NCBI RefSeq assembly: GCF_004564075.1
Contig: NZ_CP038256.1
Span: 744,001-808,000, forward strand
Direction: 5' to 3'
DNA length: 64,000 bases
From: Microbacterium sediminis
GTDB lineage: Bacteria > Actinomycetota > Actinomycetes > Actinomycetales > Microbacteriaceae
This document shows, piece by piece, positions 8,386 through 15,993 of the stretch (position 1 is its first letter; each line of letters starts with the position of its first letter). The notes below the pieces were generated by a model, which was given only the letters and a program-made list of their open reading frames with translations, made no database searches and was not told where the DNA came from. Position numbers and translations under genes: made by a program.

Positions 8386-10266
8386 TCACACAAGCAGCTG
8401 GTGCTTGGCGAGCTCGCGGTACAGCGGCGTCGACTCGACGAGCTCGCTGTGGGTGCCCTGGCCGACGACGCGGCCCCGCTCGAGCACGACGATGCGGTCG
8501 CTGTCCACCACGGTGGAGAGCCGGTGCGCGATGACGAGGAGCGTGCGGCCCTCGGCCACCGCGTCGATCGCCTCGCGCATCCGCTGCTCGTTCACGCCGT
8601 CGAGCGAGGAGGTCGACTCGTCCAGGAGCAGGATCGGCGGCGCGGCAAGCAGCGCCCGGGCGATCGCGAGGCGCTGGCGCTCGCCGCCCGAGAGCATGAC
8701 GCCGTCCTCGCCGACGGGGGTGTCGATGCCGGCGGGGGAGCGATCGATCACGTCGCCGAGGTTGACCTGCCGCAGCACCGGCTCGCAGTCGGCGTCGCTG
8801 GCGTTGGGGGAGGCGAGGCGGAGGTTGTCGGCGATCGTGCCGGCGAGCGTGGGGGCGTCCTGCTCCACGTAGCCGAAGCGGGCGCGCAGCTCGTCGCGCG
8901 GAAGGTCGCGGATGTCGGTGCCGCCGAGGCGGATCGTGCCCTCGGTCGGATCGTAGAAGCGCTCGATGAGCGCGAGGATCGTCGACTTCCCGGCGCCGGA
9001 GGGGCCGACGAGGGCGACGCGCTTGCCGACGGGCACCTCGAACGACACCCCGCGCAGCACCTCGTTCGCCTCGTCGGGTGCGGTGATCGACTCGGTGTCG
9101 AGGTGCGCCTCGGTGGCCAGGCTCAGCGCCTCGCGCTCGACGGCCGCGCGCGCGGCGACGGCGGCCTCCGGGTAGCGGAAGCGCACGCCCTCGAACGCGA
9201 TCGCCGGGGTGTCGGTGGCGGCGGTGGCGGGGAGTGTCGCCGGCGAGCGGTCGCCGTCGGACTCCAGGGGCAGATCCAGCACCTCCTGGATGCGCCCGAG
9301 CGCGCCGAGGGCCTGCCCGACGGAGGTCATCGCGCCGAAGAACGACGCCAGCGGCATGATCATGAGGAACAGGAACATCACGAACGTCACGAGGCTCGCG
9401 ATCGAGACCGCCCCCGAGGCGACCCGGAAGCCGCCCACGCCGAGGACGACGAGCATCGAGGCCTGCATCGCCACGCTCGCGACCGGCACCACCAGCGCCG
9501 AGGCCTTCGCCACCTTGACGCCGGCGCCGTAGGCGGCCTCGGCCATGCCCGACACCGCGGCCTGCTCGCGCTCGGTCGCTCCCGCGGCGCGCACGGTGCG
9601 GATGGCGCCGATCGCGCGCTCGACGCCCGAGGTGAGCTCGCCCACGCGCTCCTGCTGCTCGGCGGTGGCGTTGCGGATCCGGCCGCTCAGCGACCCGACC
9701 GCGAGCACCGCGATCACGAGGACGCCGACGATCGAGAGCAGCAGGATCGGGTCGATGAAGATCATCGCCACGAGGGCGCCGACGAACAGCAGCGCGTTGC
9801 CGACGCTGTCGGCCAGGCCCTGCGTGAGCACGGCGTAGAGCATGGTGGTGTCGGTGCCCACGCGCGAGACGAGGTCGCCGGTGCGCCGCGCGTCGAACTC
9901 GCTGATGGGCAGGTGCAGGATCCGGGCGATGAGCTTGCGGCGGCTCGAGTACACGATCGCCGTGCCGGTGCGCTGCAGCAGGTAGTGCTGATACGCGCCG
10001 ATCGCCGAGGCCAGCACGACGAGCGCGACGAGGCCCCAGACGATCCCGCCCAGCGTCTCGCCGAGCTGCACGCGCTCGATCACCTGACCGATCAGCAGCG
10101 GCTGGACGAGCGTGAACACCGCCTCGATCACGCTGAGGATCGCGACGACGATCAGCACGGCCTTGTGCTCGAAGAGGAACGGCAGCAGCTGGCCGAAGGT
10201 GGCGCGCGGCCCCTCCTGCTTCGAGGGGCGACGGAACGGGGAGCGGCGGGGTGCGTCGGTGCTCAC
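8386..10266 (-). CDS. ABC exporter, fused permease-ATPase
   Basis: Half-transporter of the multidrug/lipid exporter type (TMD-NBD fusion, 626 residues), expected to work as a homodimer in the membrane. An ABC membrane domain with about six helices covers residues 35-330. The ATPase domain follows with Walker A (GPSGAGKS), Q-loop, signature (LSGGERQR) and Walker B (ILLLDEST). A roughly 30-residue insertion (MAARAAVEREALSLATE region) lies before the Walker A. The start is GTG, 4 bases after the stop of a small HTH gene, so the two form an operon and expression is probably set by that HTH protein. Substrate unknown; a drug-efflux role would suit a local repressor. Confidence 0.9.
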   Translation of the reverse strand: MSTDAPRRSPFRRPSKQEGPRATFGQLLPFLFEHKAVLIVVAILSVIEAVFTLVQPLLIGQVIERVQLGETLGGIVWGLVALVVLASAIGAYQHYLLQRTGTAIVYSSRRKLIARILHLPISEFDARRTGDLVSRVGTDTTMLYAVLTQGLADSVGNALLFVGALVAMIFIDPILLLSIVGVLVIAVLAVGSLSGRIRNATAEQQERVGELTSGVERAIGAIRTVRAAGATEREQAAVSGMAEAAYGAGVKVAKASALVVPVASVAMQASMLVVLGVGGFRVASGAVSIASLVTFVMFLFLMIMPLASFFGAMTSVGQALGALGRIQEVLDLPLESDGDRSPATLPATAATDTPAIAFEGVRFRYPEAAVAARAAVEREALSLATEAHLDTESITAPDEANEVLRGVSFEVPVGKRVALVGPSGAGKSTILALIERFYDPTEGTIRLGGTDIRDLPRDELRARFGYVEQDAPTLAGTIADNLRLASPNASDADCEPVLRQVNLGDVIDRSPAGIDTPVGEDGVMLSGGERQRLAIARALLAAPPILLLDESTSSLDGVNEQRMREAIDAVAEGRTLLVIAHRLSTVVDSDRIVVLERGRVVGQGTHSELVESTPLYRELAKHQLLV

Positions 10267-10270
10267 GGGT

Positions 10271-10468
10271 CTACTTTCGTCCGTACTTCTTGTGAGCCGC
10301 CTGCTTGCTCACGCCCAGCGCGGTCGCGATCGCCTCCCACGAGTACCCCATGACGCGCGCGCGGCGCACGAGCGCCTCCTCCTCGCGGTTCAGCTCGCGC
10401 CGGCGCTCGGCGAGGGCAAAGAGCGCGGGGATCGGTCCGTCGGACTCTGAGGAGGCGGTGGCGGGCAT
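10271..10468 (-). CDS. 65-residue HTH DNA-binding protein, probable repressor of the ABC exporter
   Basis: Very small protein: a short tail, a charged helix (ERRRELNREEEALVRRAR), then a helix-turn-helix (YSWEAIATALGVSKQAAHKKYG, cut here at YSWEAIATALGVSKQAAHKK) that fills the C-terminus. Such stand-alone HTH proteins are common in actinobacteria and poorly studied. The gene is first in an operon with the ABC exporter. Two 16-bp palindromes cover its own promoter, so autoregulation is likely. It has no ligand domain; a signal would have to act on the HTH itself or on a partner. The ATG at 10468 is fixed by the promoter spacing. Confidence 0.7.
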   Translation of the reverse strand: MPATASSESDGPIPALFALAERRRELNREEEALVRRARVMGYSWEAIATALGVSKQAAHKKYGRK

Positions 10469-10515
10469 GCGTCAACAGTAGTTGACGCTCCTCGACGAAG
10501 TCAACCAGTGTTGAC
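10469..10515 (-). promoter_or_regulatory. Leaderless promoter with two GTCAAC-N4-GTTGAC operators
   Basis: Read on the minus strand: TTGACT (-35), an 18-base spacer, TACTGT (-10), six bases, then ATG, so the transcript should begin at the start codon. Two perfect palindromes of the form GTCAAC-N4-GTTGAC (10471-10486 and 10500-10515, centres 29 bp apart) overlap the -10 and -35 respectively. They are the obvious binding sites for the HTH protein encoded just downstream. Confidence 0.75.
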
Positions 10516-10529
10516 GTCGGGGCGTTGCT

Positions 10530-10622
10530 GCACAACGACGGCAGATCCGTCGCCGCCGGCTCCACCGACCGCGCCGTCACGCGGGCCGGCCCACCGGCGG
10601 TCTCCGATTGCCGTCGTTGTGC
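10530..10622. repeat. Widely spaced 14-bp perfect inverted repeat
   Basis: GCACAACGACGGCA (10530-10543) returns as its exact reverse complement at 10609-10622, with 65 bases between the arms. It lies in the 270-bp gap between the divergent HTH and oxidoreductase genes. The stretch from about 10620 to 10760 holds loose repeats of GCGGGTGGCACG-like sequence. No gene is seen in the gap. Confidence 0.5.
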
Positions 10623-10774
10623 CGGGAGCGCGGGTGGCAGGGGCGCCGGGAACGCGGGCGCGGGTGGCACGCGACCCGGGGTTGCGGGCGGCGGGGTCCC
10701 GCGGGCGCGGGTGGCACGGGATCGCGGGTGGCGGGCGGGAGCCGGGGCCGTTGTGCGCCATGCCGTCTGAGCCG

Positions 10775-10787
10775 TAGCGTCGGCGGC
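10775..10787 (+). promoter_or_regulatory. -10 box of the FAD oxidoreductase gene (leaderless)
   Basis: TAGCGT (10775-10780) ends 7 bases before the ATG at 10788, and there is no ribosome site in between. Leaderless spacing. Confidence 0.45.
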
Positions 10788-12188
10788 ATGGACACGCGCG
10801 AGGTCGATGTGGTCGTGATCGGTGCCGGCCCGGTGGGCGAGAACGTCGCGGATCGGACCGCGAAGGGCGGGCTGCAGACGGTGATCGTCGAGGCGGAGCT
10901 GGTCGGCGGGGAGTGCTCGTACTGGGCGTGCATGCCGTCGAAGGCGCTGCTGCGGCCCGGGGCGGCGCTGCGGGCCGCGCAGGCGGTGCGGGGCGTGACG
11001 GGCGGCGCGCTCGACCCGCACGCGATCCTCGCCCGCCGCGACGAGTTCGCCGCCCACTGGCACGACGACGGGCAGGTGGAGTGGCTGGCGTCGGCGGGAA
11101 TCGAGCTCGTCCGCGGGCACGGCCGCATCGTCGGCGATCGGGAGGTGCGCGTGGCCGCCGCCGACGGCGAGGTCGCGCTGCGCGCGCGGCACGCGGTCGT
11201 GGTGGCGACGGGATCGACGCCGCGGATCCCCGAAACGCCGGGTCTGCGCGAGTCGCGGCCGTGGACCAGCCGCGAGGCCACCTCGGCGCAGCGGGTTCCT
11301 GAGCGCCTCGCCGTGATCGGCGGCGGCGTGGTGGCCGTGGAGGCCGCGACCTTCTTCCGCGATCTCGGCAGCGAGGTGACCGTGCTGGCGCGCGGTGCGC
11401 TGCTGCACGGGCTCGAGCCGTTCGCGGGCGAGGCCGTCCGCGACGGTCTGCGCGAGCGCGGTGTGGACGTGCGCGAGGGCGCCTCGGCGGAGGCCGTCGT
11501 GCGCGACGTCGACGTGCGCCTCACGCTCGCCGGGGGAGAGGTCGTGCACGCCGACGAGGTGCTGGTGGCGACCGGACGGGCGCCGCGCACGAGCGGCATC
11601 GGGCTCGACGCCGTGGGGCGCGAGCCGGGCCGCGCGATCGAGGTGGACGACACGCTGCGCTCGCCCGCGGTGCCCTGGCTCTACGCCGCCGGCGACGCCA
11701 ACGGCCGCGCGCTGCTGACCCACCAGGGCAAGTACCAGGCGCGGGCGGCGGGCGACGCCATCGTGGCGCGCGTCCGCGGCGAGGCCCTCGACGACGGCCG
11801 CTGGGGCCGCCACGCCGCCTCGGCCGACCACGACGCCGTGCCGCAGGTGGTGTTCACCGACCCCGAGGTCGCCGCCGTGGGGATCACCGCCGCGCAGGCT
11901 GAGGAGCGCGGGCTGCGCCACCGGGTGATCGACTATGACCTTGCCCACGTCGCCGGCGCCGGGCTGCTCGCCGACGGATTTGCCGGCCGGGTGCGCGCGA
12001 TCGTCGACGAGGAGCGCCGCGTCATCGTCGGGCTGACGCTGGTCGGTCCCGGCGTGGGCGAGATGCTCCACGCCGGGACCATCGCGGTGGTCGGCGAGGT
12101 GCCGCTGGAGCGGCTGTGGCACGCCGTGCCGTCGTACCCGACCGTCAGCGAGTTCTGGCTGCGCCTGCTCGAGGCGTACGGGCTGTAG
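10788..12188 (+). CDS. FAD-dependent pyridine nucleotide-disulfide oxidoreductase
   Basis: Flavoprotein of the dihydrolipoamide dehydrogenase/mercuric reductase family, 466 residues. The N-terminal FAD-binding VVVIGAGPVGENVA and the redox pair Cys43-X4-Cys48 (GECSYWACMPSK) are present. A second GxGxxxE dinucleotide fold (IGGGVVAVEAA) near residue 180, the FAD-contacting YAAGD segment near 300 and a C-terminal dimerisation domain follow. No N-terminal metal-binding domain, so mercuric reductase proper is unlikely; no pyruvate dehydrogenase genes nearby. Substrate unknown. The ATG at 10788 was chosen because the FAD motif starts at once and a leaderless -10 precedes it; the frame is open upstream but the sequence there is repetitive. 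Confidence 0.85.
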   Translation: MDTREVDVVVIGAGPVGENVADRTAKGGLQTVIVEAELVGGECSYWACMPSKALLRPGAALRAAQAVRGVTGGALDPHAILARRDEFAAHWHDDGQVEWLASAGIELVRGHGRIVGDREVRVAAADGEVALRARHAVVVATGSTPRIPETPGLRESRPWTSREATSAQRVPERLAVIGGGVVAVEAATFFRDLGSEVTVLARGALLHGLEPFAGEAVRDGLRERGVDVREGASAEAVVRDVDVRLTLAGGEVVHADEVLVATGRAPRTSGIGLDAVGREPGRAIEVDDTLRSPAVPWLYAAGDANGRALLTHQGKYQARAAGDAIVARVRGEALDDGRWGRHAASADHDAVPQVVFTDPEVAAVGITAAQAEERGLRHRVIDYDLAHVAGAGLLADGFAGRVRAIVDEERRVIVGLTLVGPGVGEMLHAGTIAVVGEVPLERLWHAVPSYPTVSEFWLRLLEAYGL

Positions 12189-12201
12189 CGGGCGCGCCGA
12201 T

Positions 12202-13842
12202 TCAGGCCCGCGCCGCGCGGCGCGCGGCCTGCTCCACCGGATCGGGCACCGGCAGCGACGCGATCAGGCGACGGGTGTAGTCGTCCTGCGGATCGCCGAG
12301 CACCTGGGCGGTCGGGCCCTGCTCCGCGATCTCGCCGCGGTGCAGCACCACGACGCGGTGCGCCAGCAGGTCGACCACGGCGAGGTCGTGCGTGATGAAC
12401 AGGCACGCGAAGCCGAAACGCTCCTGCAGCTCCTGGAACAGCTCCAGCACGCGCGCCTGCACCGACACGTCCAGCGCCGAGGTCGGCTCGTCGGCGATGA
12501 GCAGCTGCGGGTTCAGCGCGAGCGCACGGGCGAGGCTCGCGCGCTGACGCTGGCCGCCCGAGAGCTCGTGCGGGAAGCGGTCGCCGAAGGCCTTCGGCAG
12601 CTGCACCGCCTCGAGGAGCTCGTCCACCCGGTCGCGCGCGTCGGCGGGCGAGGATGCCTCTCCGTGCACGATCAGCGGCTCCGCGATCGCGTCGGCGAGC
12701 GTGAGCATCGGGTTGAAGCTCGACGCCGGGTCCTGGAACACGAAGCCCAGCTCGCGGCGGGCCTTGCGGAACTCGCGCTCGCGCATGCCGTTCATCTCGG
12801 TGCCGAGCACGCGCAGCGATCCGCCGGTGACCGGGGCGAGCCCGGCCATGGCGCGGCCGATCGTGGTCTTGCCCGAACCGGACTCGCCCACGAGGCCGAG
12901 CACCTCGCCGGGGCGGATCGTGAAGTCCACGCCGCCCACCGCCCGGAAGGGCTTGCGTCCGAGGCGGCCCGGGTACTCGATCTCGAGCCCCTTCGCCTCC
13001 ACCACGGGCGCGGCATCCGGGTCGCCCGTGTACGCGCGATCGGCCACCTCGAGCCGCGGCACGGCGGCGAGCAGGCGCTGGGTGTACTCGTGCTGCGGTG
13101 CGGCGAAGAGCTCGCGCACGGGCGCGGTCTCGACGATGTCGCCGTGGTACATCACCGCGACGCGATCGGCGAGGTCGGCGACCACGCCCATGTTGTGGGT
13201 GATGAGCACGATCGCCGTGCCGAACTCGCTGCGGGCGCGGCGCAGCAGGTCGAGGATCTCGGCCTGCACCGTGACGTCGAGCGCGGTGGTGGGCTCATCG
13301 GCGATGATCACCGACGGGTTCAGCGCCAGCGCCTGCGCGATCACGATGCGCTGCTTCTGCCCGCCCGAGAACTGGTGGGGGTAGTGATCGATGCGGGTCT
13401 CGGGGTCGGGGATGCCGACCTTGCCGAGGATCTCGATCGCGCGGGCCCTGGCCTCCTTCTTCGACACGTCGCCGTGGGCGCGCAGGCCCTCGGAGATCTG
13501 CCACCCCACCGTGTACACGGGGTTGAGCGCGGTCATGGGCTCCTGGAAGATCATCGCGGCGTCCGGGCCGCGCAGGGCGCGCAGGCGCTCGCGCGAGAGG
13601 CCGACGACGTCGGTGCCGTTCAGGATCACCGCGCCGCCCACGCGGGCGGTCTCGGGCAGCAGGCCGAGGATCGATCGGGCGGTGACGGTCTTGCCCGATC
13701 CGGATTCGCCCACGATCGCGAGCACCTCGCCCGGGGCGACGTCGAGCGAGATGCCCGTGACGGCGCGGACGTCGCCGCCGTCGGTGGCGAACGTGATCTG
13801 CAGGTCGCGGATCTCGACCGCGGGGTCGGTGACGGTGCTCAT
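12202..13842 (-). CDS. Oligopeptide-type ABC importer, fused double ATPase
   Basis: Energy-coupling subunit joining DppD-like and DppF-like ATPases in one 546-residue chain. The first domain (about residues 5-250) and second (about 285-530) each have Walker A (GESGSGKT), a signature (FSGGQKQR; LSGGQRQR) and Walker B (IIADEPT; LIADEPT). An oligopeptide-type C-terminal region follows each domain. It overlaps the upstream permease gene by four bases (ATGA), so translation is coupled. Last gene of a four-gene uptake operon. Substrate class peptides or nickel; peptides more likely. Confidence 0.92.
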   Translation of the reverse strand: MSTVTDPAVEIRDLQITFATDGGDVRAVTGISLDVAPGEVLAIVGESGSGKTVTARSILGLLPETARVGGAVILNGTDVVGLSRERLRALRGPDAAMIFQEPMTALNPVYTVGWQISEGLRAHGDVSKKEARARAIEILGKVGIPDPETRIDHYPHQFSGGQKQRIVIAQALALNPSVIIADEPTTALDVTVQAEILDLLRRARSEFGTAIVLITHNMGVVADLADRVAVMYHGDIVETAPVRELFAAPQHEYTQRLLAAVPRLEVADRAYTGDPDAAPVVEAKGLEIEYPGRLGRKPFRAVGGVDFTIRPGEVLGLVGESGSGKTTIGRAMAGLAPVTGGSLRVLGTEMNGMREREFRKARRELGFVFQDPASSFNPMLTLADAIAEPLIVHGEASSPADARDRVDELLEAVQLPKAFGDRFPHELSGGQRQRASLARALALNPQLLIADEPTSALDVSVQARVLELFQELQERFGFACLFITHDLAVVDLLAHRVVVLHRGEIAEQGPTAQVLGDPQDDYTRRLIASLPVPDPVEQAARRAARA

Positions 13843-14834
13843 TCGGTCTCCCCGATCTCGTTGCGGGCGGCGGGCGTGGTGGCGGCCACGGCGTCCGCCG
13901 GGGTGGCGGCCGCGGCGCGGCGCCGGGTGCGCAGGCGCGGGTCGGCGAGGTCGTTGAGCGACTCGCCCACGAGGGTGATGCCCATGACGACCAGCACGAT
14001 CGCCACGCCGGGGAACACGGCCGTCCACCAGCGGCCCGCCGTGACGTCCTCGATCGCGCGGTTGAGGTCGTAGCCCCACTCGGCCGCGGCGCTCGGCTCG
14101 ATGCCGAAGCCGAGGAAGCCCAGGCCGGCGAGCGTGAGGATCGCCTCCGACGCGTTGAGCGTGAACACGAGCGGCAGGGTGCGCGTGGCGTTGCGGTACA
14201 CGTGCCGCAGCATCACTCGCCACGTCGAGGCGCCCATCACCTGCGCGGCCTCCACGAACGCCTCCGACTTGATGCGCACGGTCTCGGCCCGGATCACCCG
14301 GAAGTACTGCGGGATGAACACCACCGTGATCGAGATCGCGGTCGCGAAGATGCCCGCCCACAGGCCCGACTGGCCGCGCGAGATGATGATCGCGCTCACG
14401 ATCGCCAGCAGCAGCGACGGGAAGGCGTAGACCGCGTCGGCGATCACGACGAGCACGCGGTCGAGCCACCCGCCGATGTAGCCCGAGATCAGGCCGAGCA
14501 GGATGCCGAGGAACATCGACATGAGCACCGAGACGATGATCACGAGGAACGCCGTCCGCGATCCCCACAGCACGCGCGAGAACACGTCGTAGCCGGCGAT
14601 CGTCGTGCCCCACAGGTGCTCGGCGCTCGGCGCCTGCCGCGGCGTGAAGGTCTCGCCGGCGCCGTCGGAGAGCTGGTTGTACGAGTACGGCGCCAGGATC
14701 GGCGCCAGCAGCGCGGCCAGCACGAAGATCGCGCAGATGACGAGGCCCGCCGTGAGCATGCCCCGCTGCAGCCCGACGGACTGCCGGTACTGGTGGACGA
14801 TGGGCAGCCGGGTCCAGATGGATGGCTTGGACAT
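13839..14834 (-). CDS. Oligopeptide-type ABC importer, permease (DppC-like)
   Basis: 331-residue inner-membrane permease with an N-terminal OppC_N-type segment and about six helices. The EAA loop is visible (EAAQVMGASTWRVMLRHVYRN, shown here as EAAQVMGASTWRVMLRHV). A low-complexity Ala/Thr/Arg tail (about the last 30 residues) is odd but common in actinobacteria. The start ATG at 14834 shares one base with the TGA of the partner permease (TGATG). Confidence 0.93.
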   Translation of the reverse strand: MSKPSIWTRLPIVHQYRQSVGLQRGMLTAGLVICAIFVLAALLAPILAPYSYNQLSDGAGETFTPRQAPSAEHLWGTTIAGYDVFSRVLWGSRTAFLVIIVSVLMSMFLGILLGLISGYIGGWLDRVLVVIADAVYAFPSLLLAIVSAIIISRGQSGLWAGIFATAISITVVFIPQYFRVIRAETVRIKSEAFVEAAQVMGASTWRVMLRHVYRNATRTLPLVFTLNASEAILTLAGLGFLGFGIEPSAAAEWGYDLNRAIEDVTAGRWWTAVFPGVAIVLVVMGITLVGESLNDLADPRLRTRRRAAAATPADAVAATTPAARNEIGETE

Positions 14835-15922
14835 CAGTACCTCACCCTCGGGTCGATGAACGCCGCGATGATGTCGACGATGAAGTTGGTCAGGGCCACG
14901 ATCACGGCCAGCAGCGCGACGATCCCCTGGACGGCGACGTAGTCGCGCGCCTTGAGATACTCGCTGAGCTGGTAGCCCAGGCCCATCCACTCGAAGGTGG
15001 TCTCGGTGAGCACGGCGCCGCCGAGGAGCATCGCGATCTGCAGGCCGATGACGGTGATGATCGGGATGAGCGCCGGCTTGTAGGCGTGCTTGCGCACGAG
15101 CCGGTACTCGCTGACGCCGCGCGAGCGGGCGGCGTCGATGTACGGCATCGCGAGGGTGCCGATGACGTTGGTGCGCACGAGGCGCAGGAACACGCCGGCC
15201 GTGAGCAGACCGAGGGCGATGCCCGGCATGATCGCGTGCTGCAGCACGTCGATGAGGTAGGCGGGATTGCCGGTGCGGATGGCGTCGATCGTGTAGATGC
15301 CGGTCGGGTTGTCGATCCGGCCGATCTGCAGCTCGACGCGCGGCGAGGCGCGGCCCGACGAGGGCAGCACCCCGAGCCACACCGAGAACACGAGCTTGAG
15401 GATGAGGCCCGCGAAGAAGACGGGGGTGGCGTAGCAGAGGATCGCGAACACGCGCAGCACGGCGTCGCCCCAGCGATCGCGCAGCGCGGCGGCGAGCATG
15501 CCGAGCGGGATGCCCACGACGAAGGCCACGATGAGCGCGTAGAAGGCCAGCTCCAGGGTGGCGCCGCCGTAGCGCAGCAGCACGCCGACCACGGGCTGGC
15601 CGTCGATGGTGGTGCCGAAGTCGCCCGTGAAGATCTGCCCGATGTACTCGAGGTACTGGACGATCAGCGGACGGTTGTAGCCGGCGGCCTCGATCCGCTC
15701 CTCCAGCTGCGCCGGGGTGAGCTGACCGCCGAGGGCGGCCGTGATCGGGTCGCCCGTCACGCGCATCATGAGGAAGACGGTCGTGACGAGGATGAAGATC
15801 GTCGGGAAGATCAGCAGGAAGCGGATCAGTACATAGCGCCACAGCGAGCTGCCGCCCCGGGCGCCCTTGCGGGCGGCGGGGGATGCGGCGGTCTCGGGCG
15901 CTGCCGTTGCGGTGTCTGCCAC
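14834..15922 (-). CDS. Oligopeptide-type ABC importer, permease (DppB-like)
   Basis: 362-residue inner-membrane permease. An Ala-rich N-terminal tail is followed by the DppB N-terminal helix (YVLIRFLLIFPTIFILVTTV), a periplasmic domain and the EAA-type loop (DAARSRGVSEYRLVRKHAYK). The start is GTG with an AAGGA site. A GC hairpin lies between this gene and the binding-protein gene upstream. Confidence 0.93.
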   Translation of the reverse strand: MADTATAAPETAASPAARKGARGGSSLWRYVLIRFLLIFPTIFILVTTVFLMMRVTGDPITAALGGQLTPAQLEERIEAAGYNRPLIVQYLEYIGQIFTGDFGTTIDGQPVVGVLLRYGGATLELAFYALIVAFVVGIPLGMLAAALRDRWGDAVLRVFAILCYATPVFFAGLILKLVFSVWLGVLPSSGRASPRVELQIGRIDNPTGIYTIDAIRTGNPAYLIDVLQHAIMPGIALGLLTAGVFLRLVRTNVIGTLAMPYIDAARSRGVSEYRLVRKHAYKPALIPIITVIGLQIAMLLGGAVLTETTFEWMGLGYQLSEYLKARDYVAVQGIVALLAVIVALTNFIVDIIAAFIDPRVRY

Positions 15923-15947
15923 GGAGGAGTCCTTGTTGCTCGGGGGA

Positions 15948-15979
15948 AGGGGGCGGCTCCGTTGCCGGAACCGCCCCCT
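15948..15979 (-). terminator. Intercistronic hairpin after the binding-protein gene
   Basis: An 8-bp GC stem extended by a few pairs past a mismatch, 14 bases after the stop of the solute-binding protein and before the DppB-like permease. It may act as a leaky terminator or 3' stabiliser, keeping binding-protein mRNA in excess over permease mRNA, as in other ABC operons. Confidence 0.55.
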
Positions 15980-15993
15980 CTGGTCAGGCTCGA

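Noticed and set aside
3036..8534. Very long open frames opposite real genes (for example 3036-8534 plus strand, 59317-63837 plus strand)
   Set aside because: They are Arg/Gly/Ala/Asp-rich shadows in a GC-rich genome, cross several well-supported genes on the other strand or frame, and contain no recognisable domain.
10788..12188. Mercuric reductase
   Set aside because: No N-terminal heavy-metal domain, no C-terminal Cys pair and no mer genes nearby.
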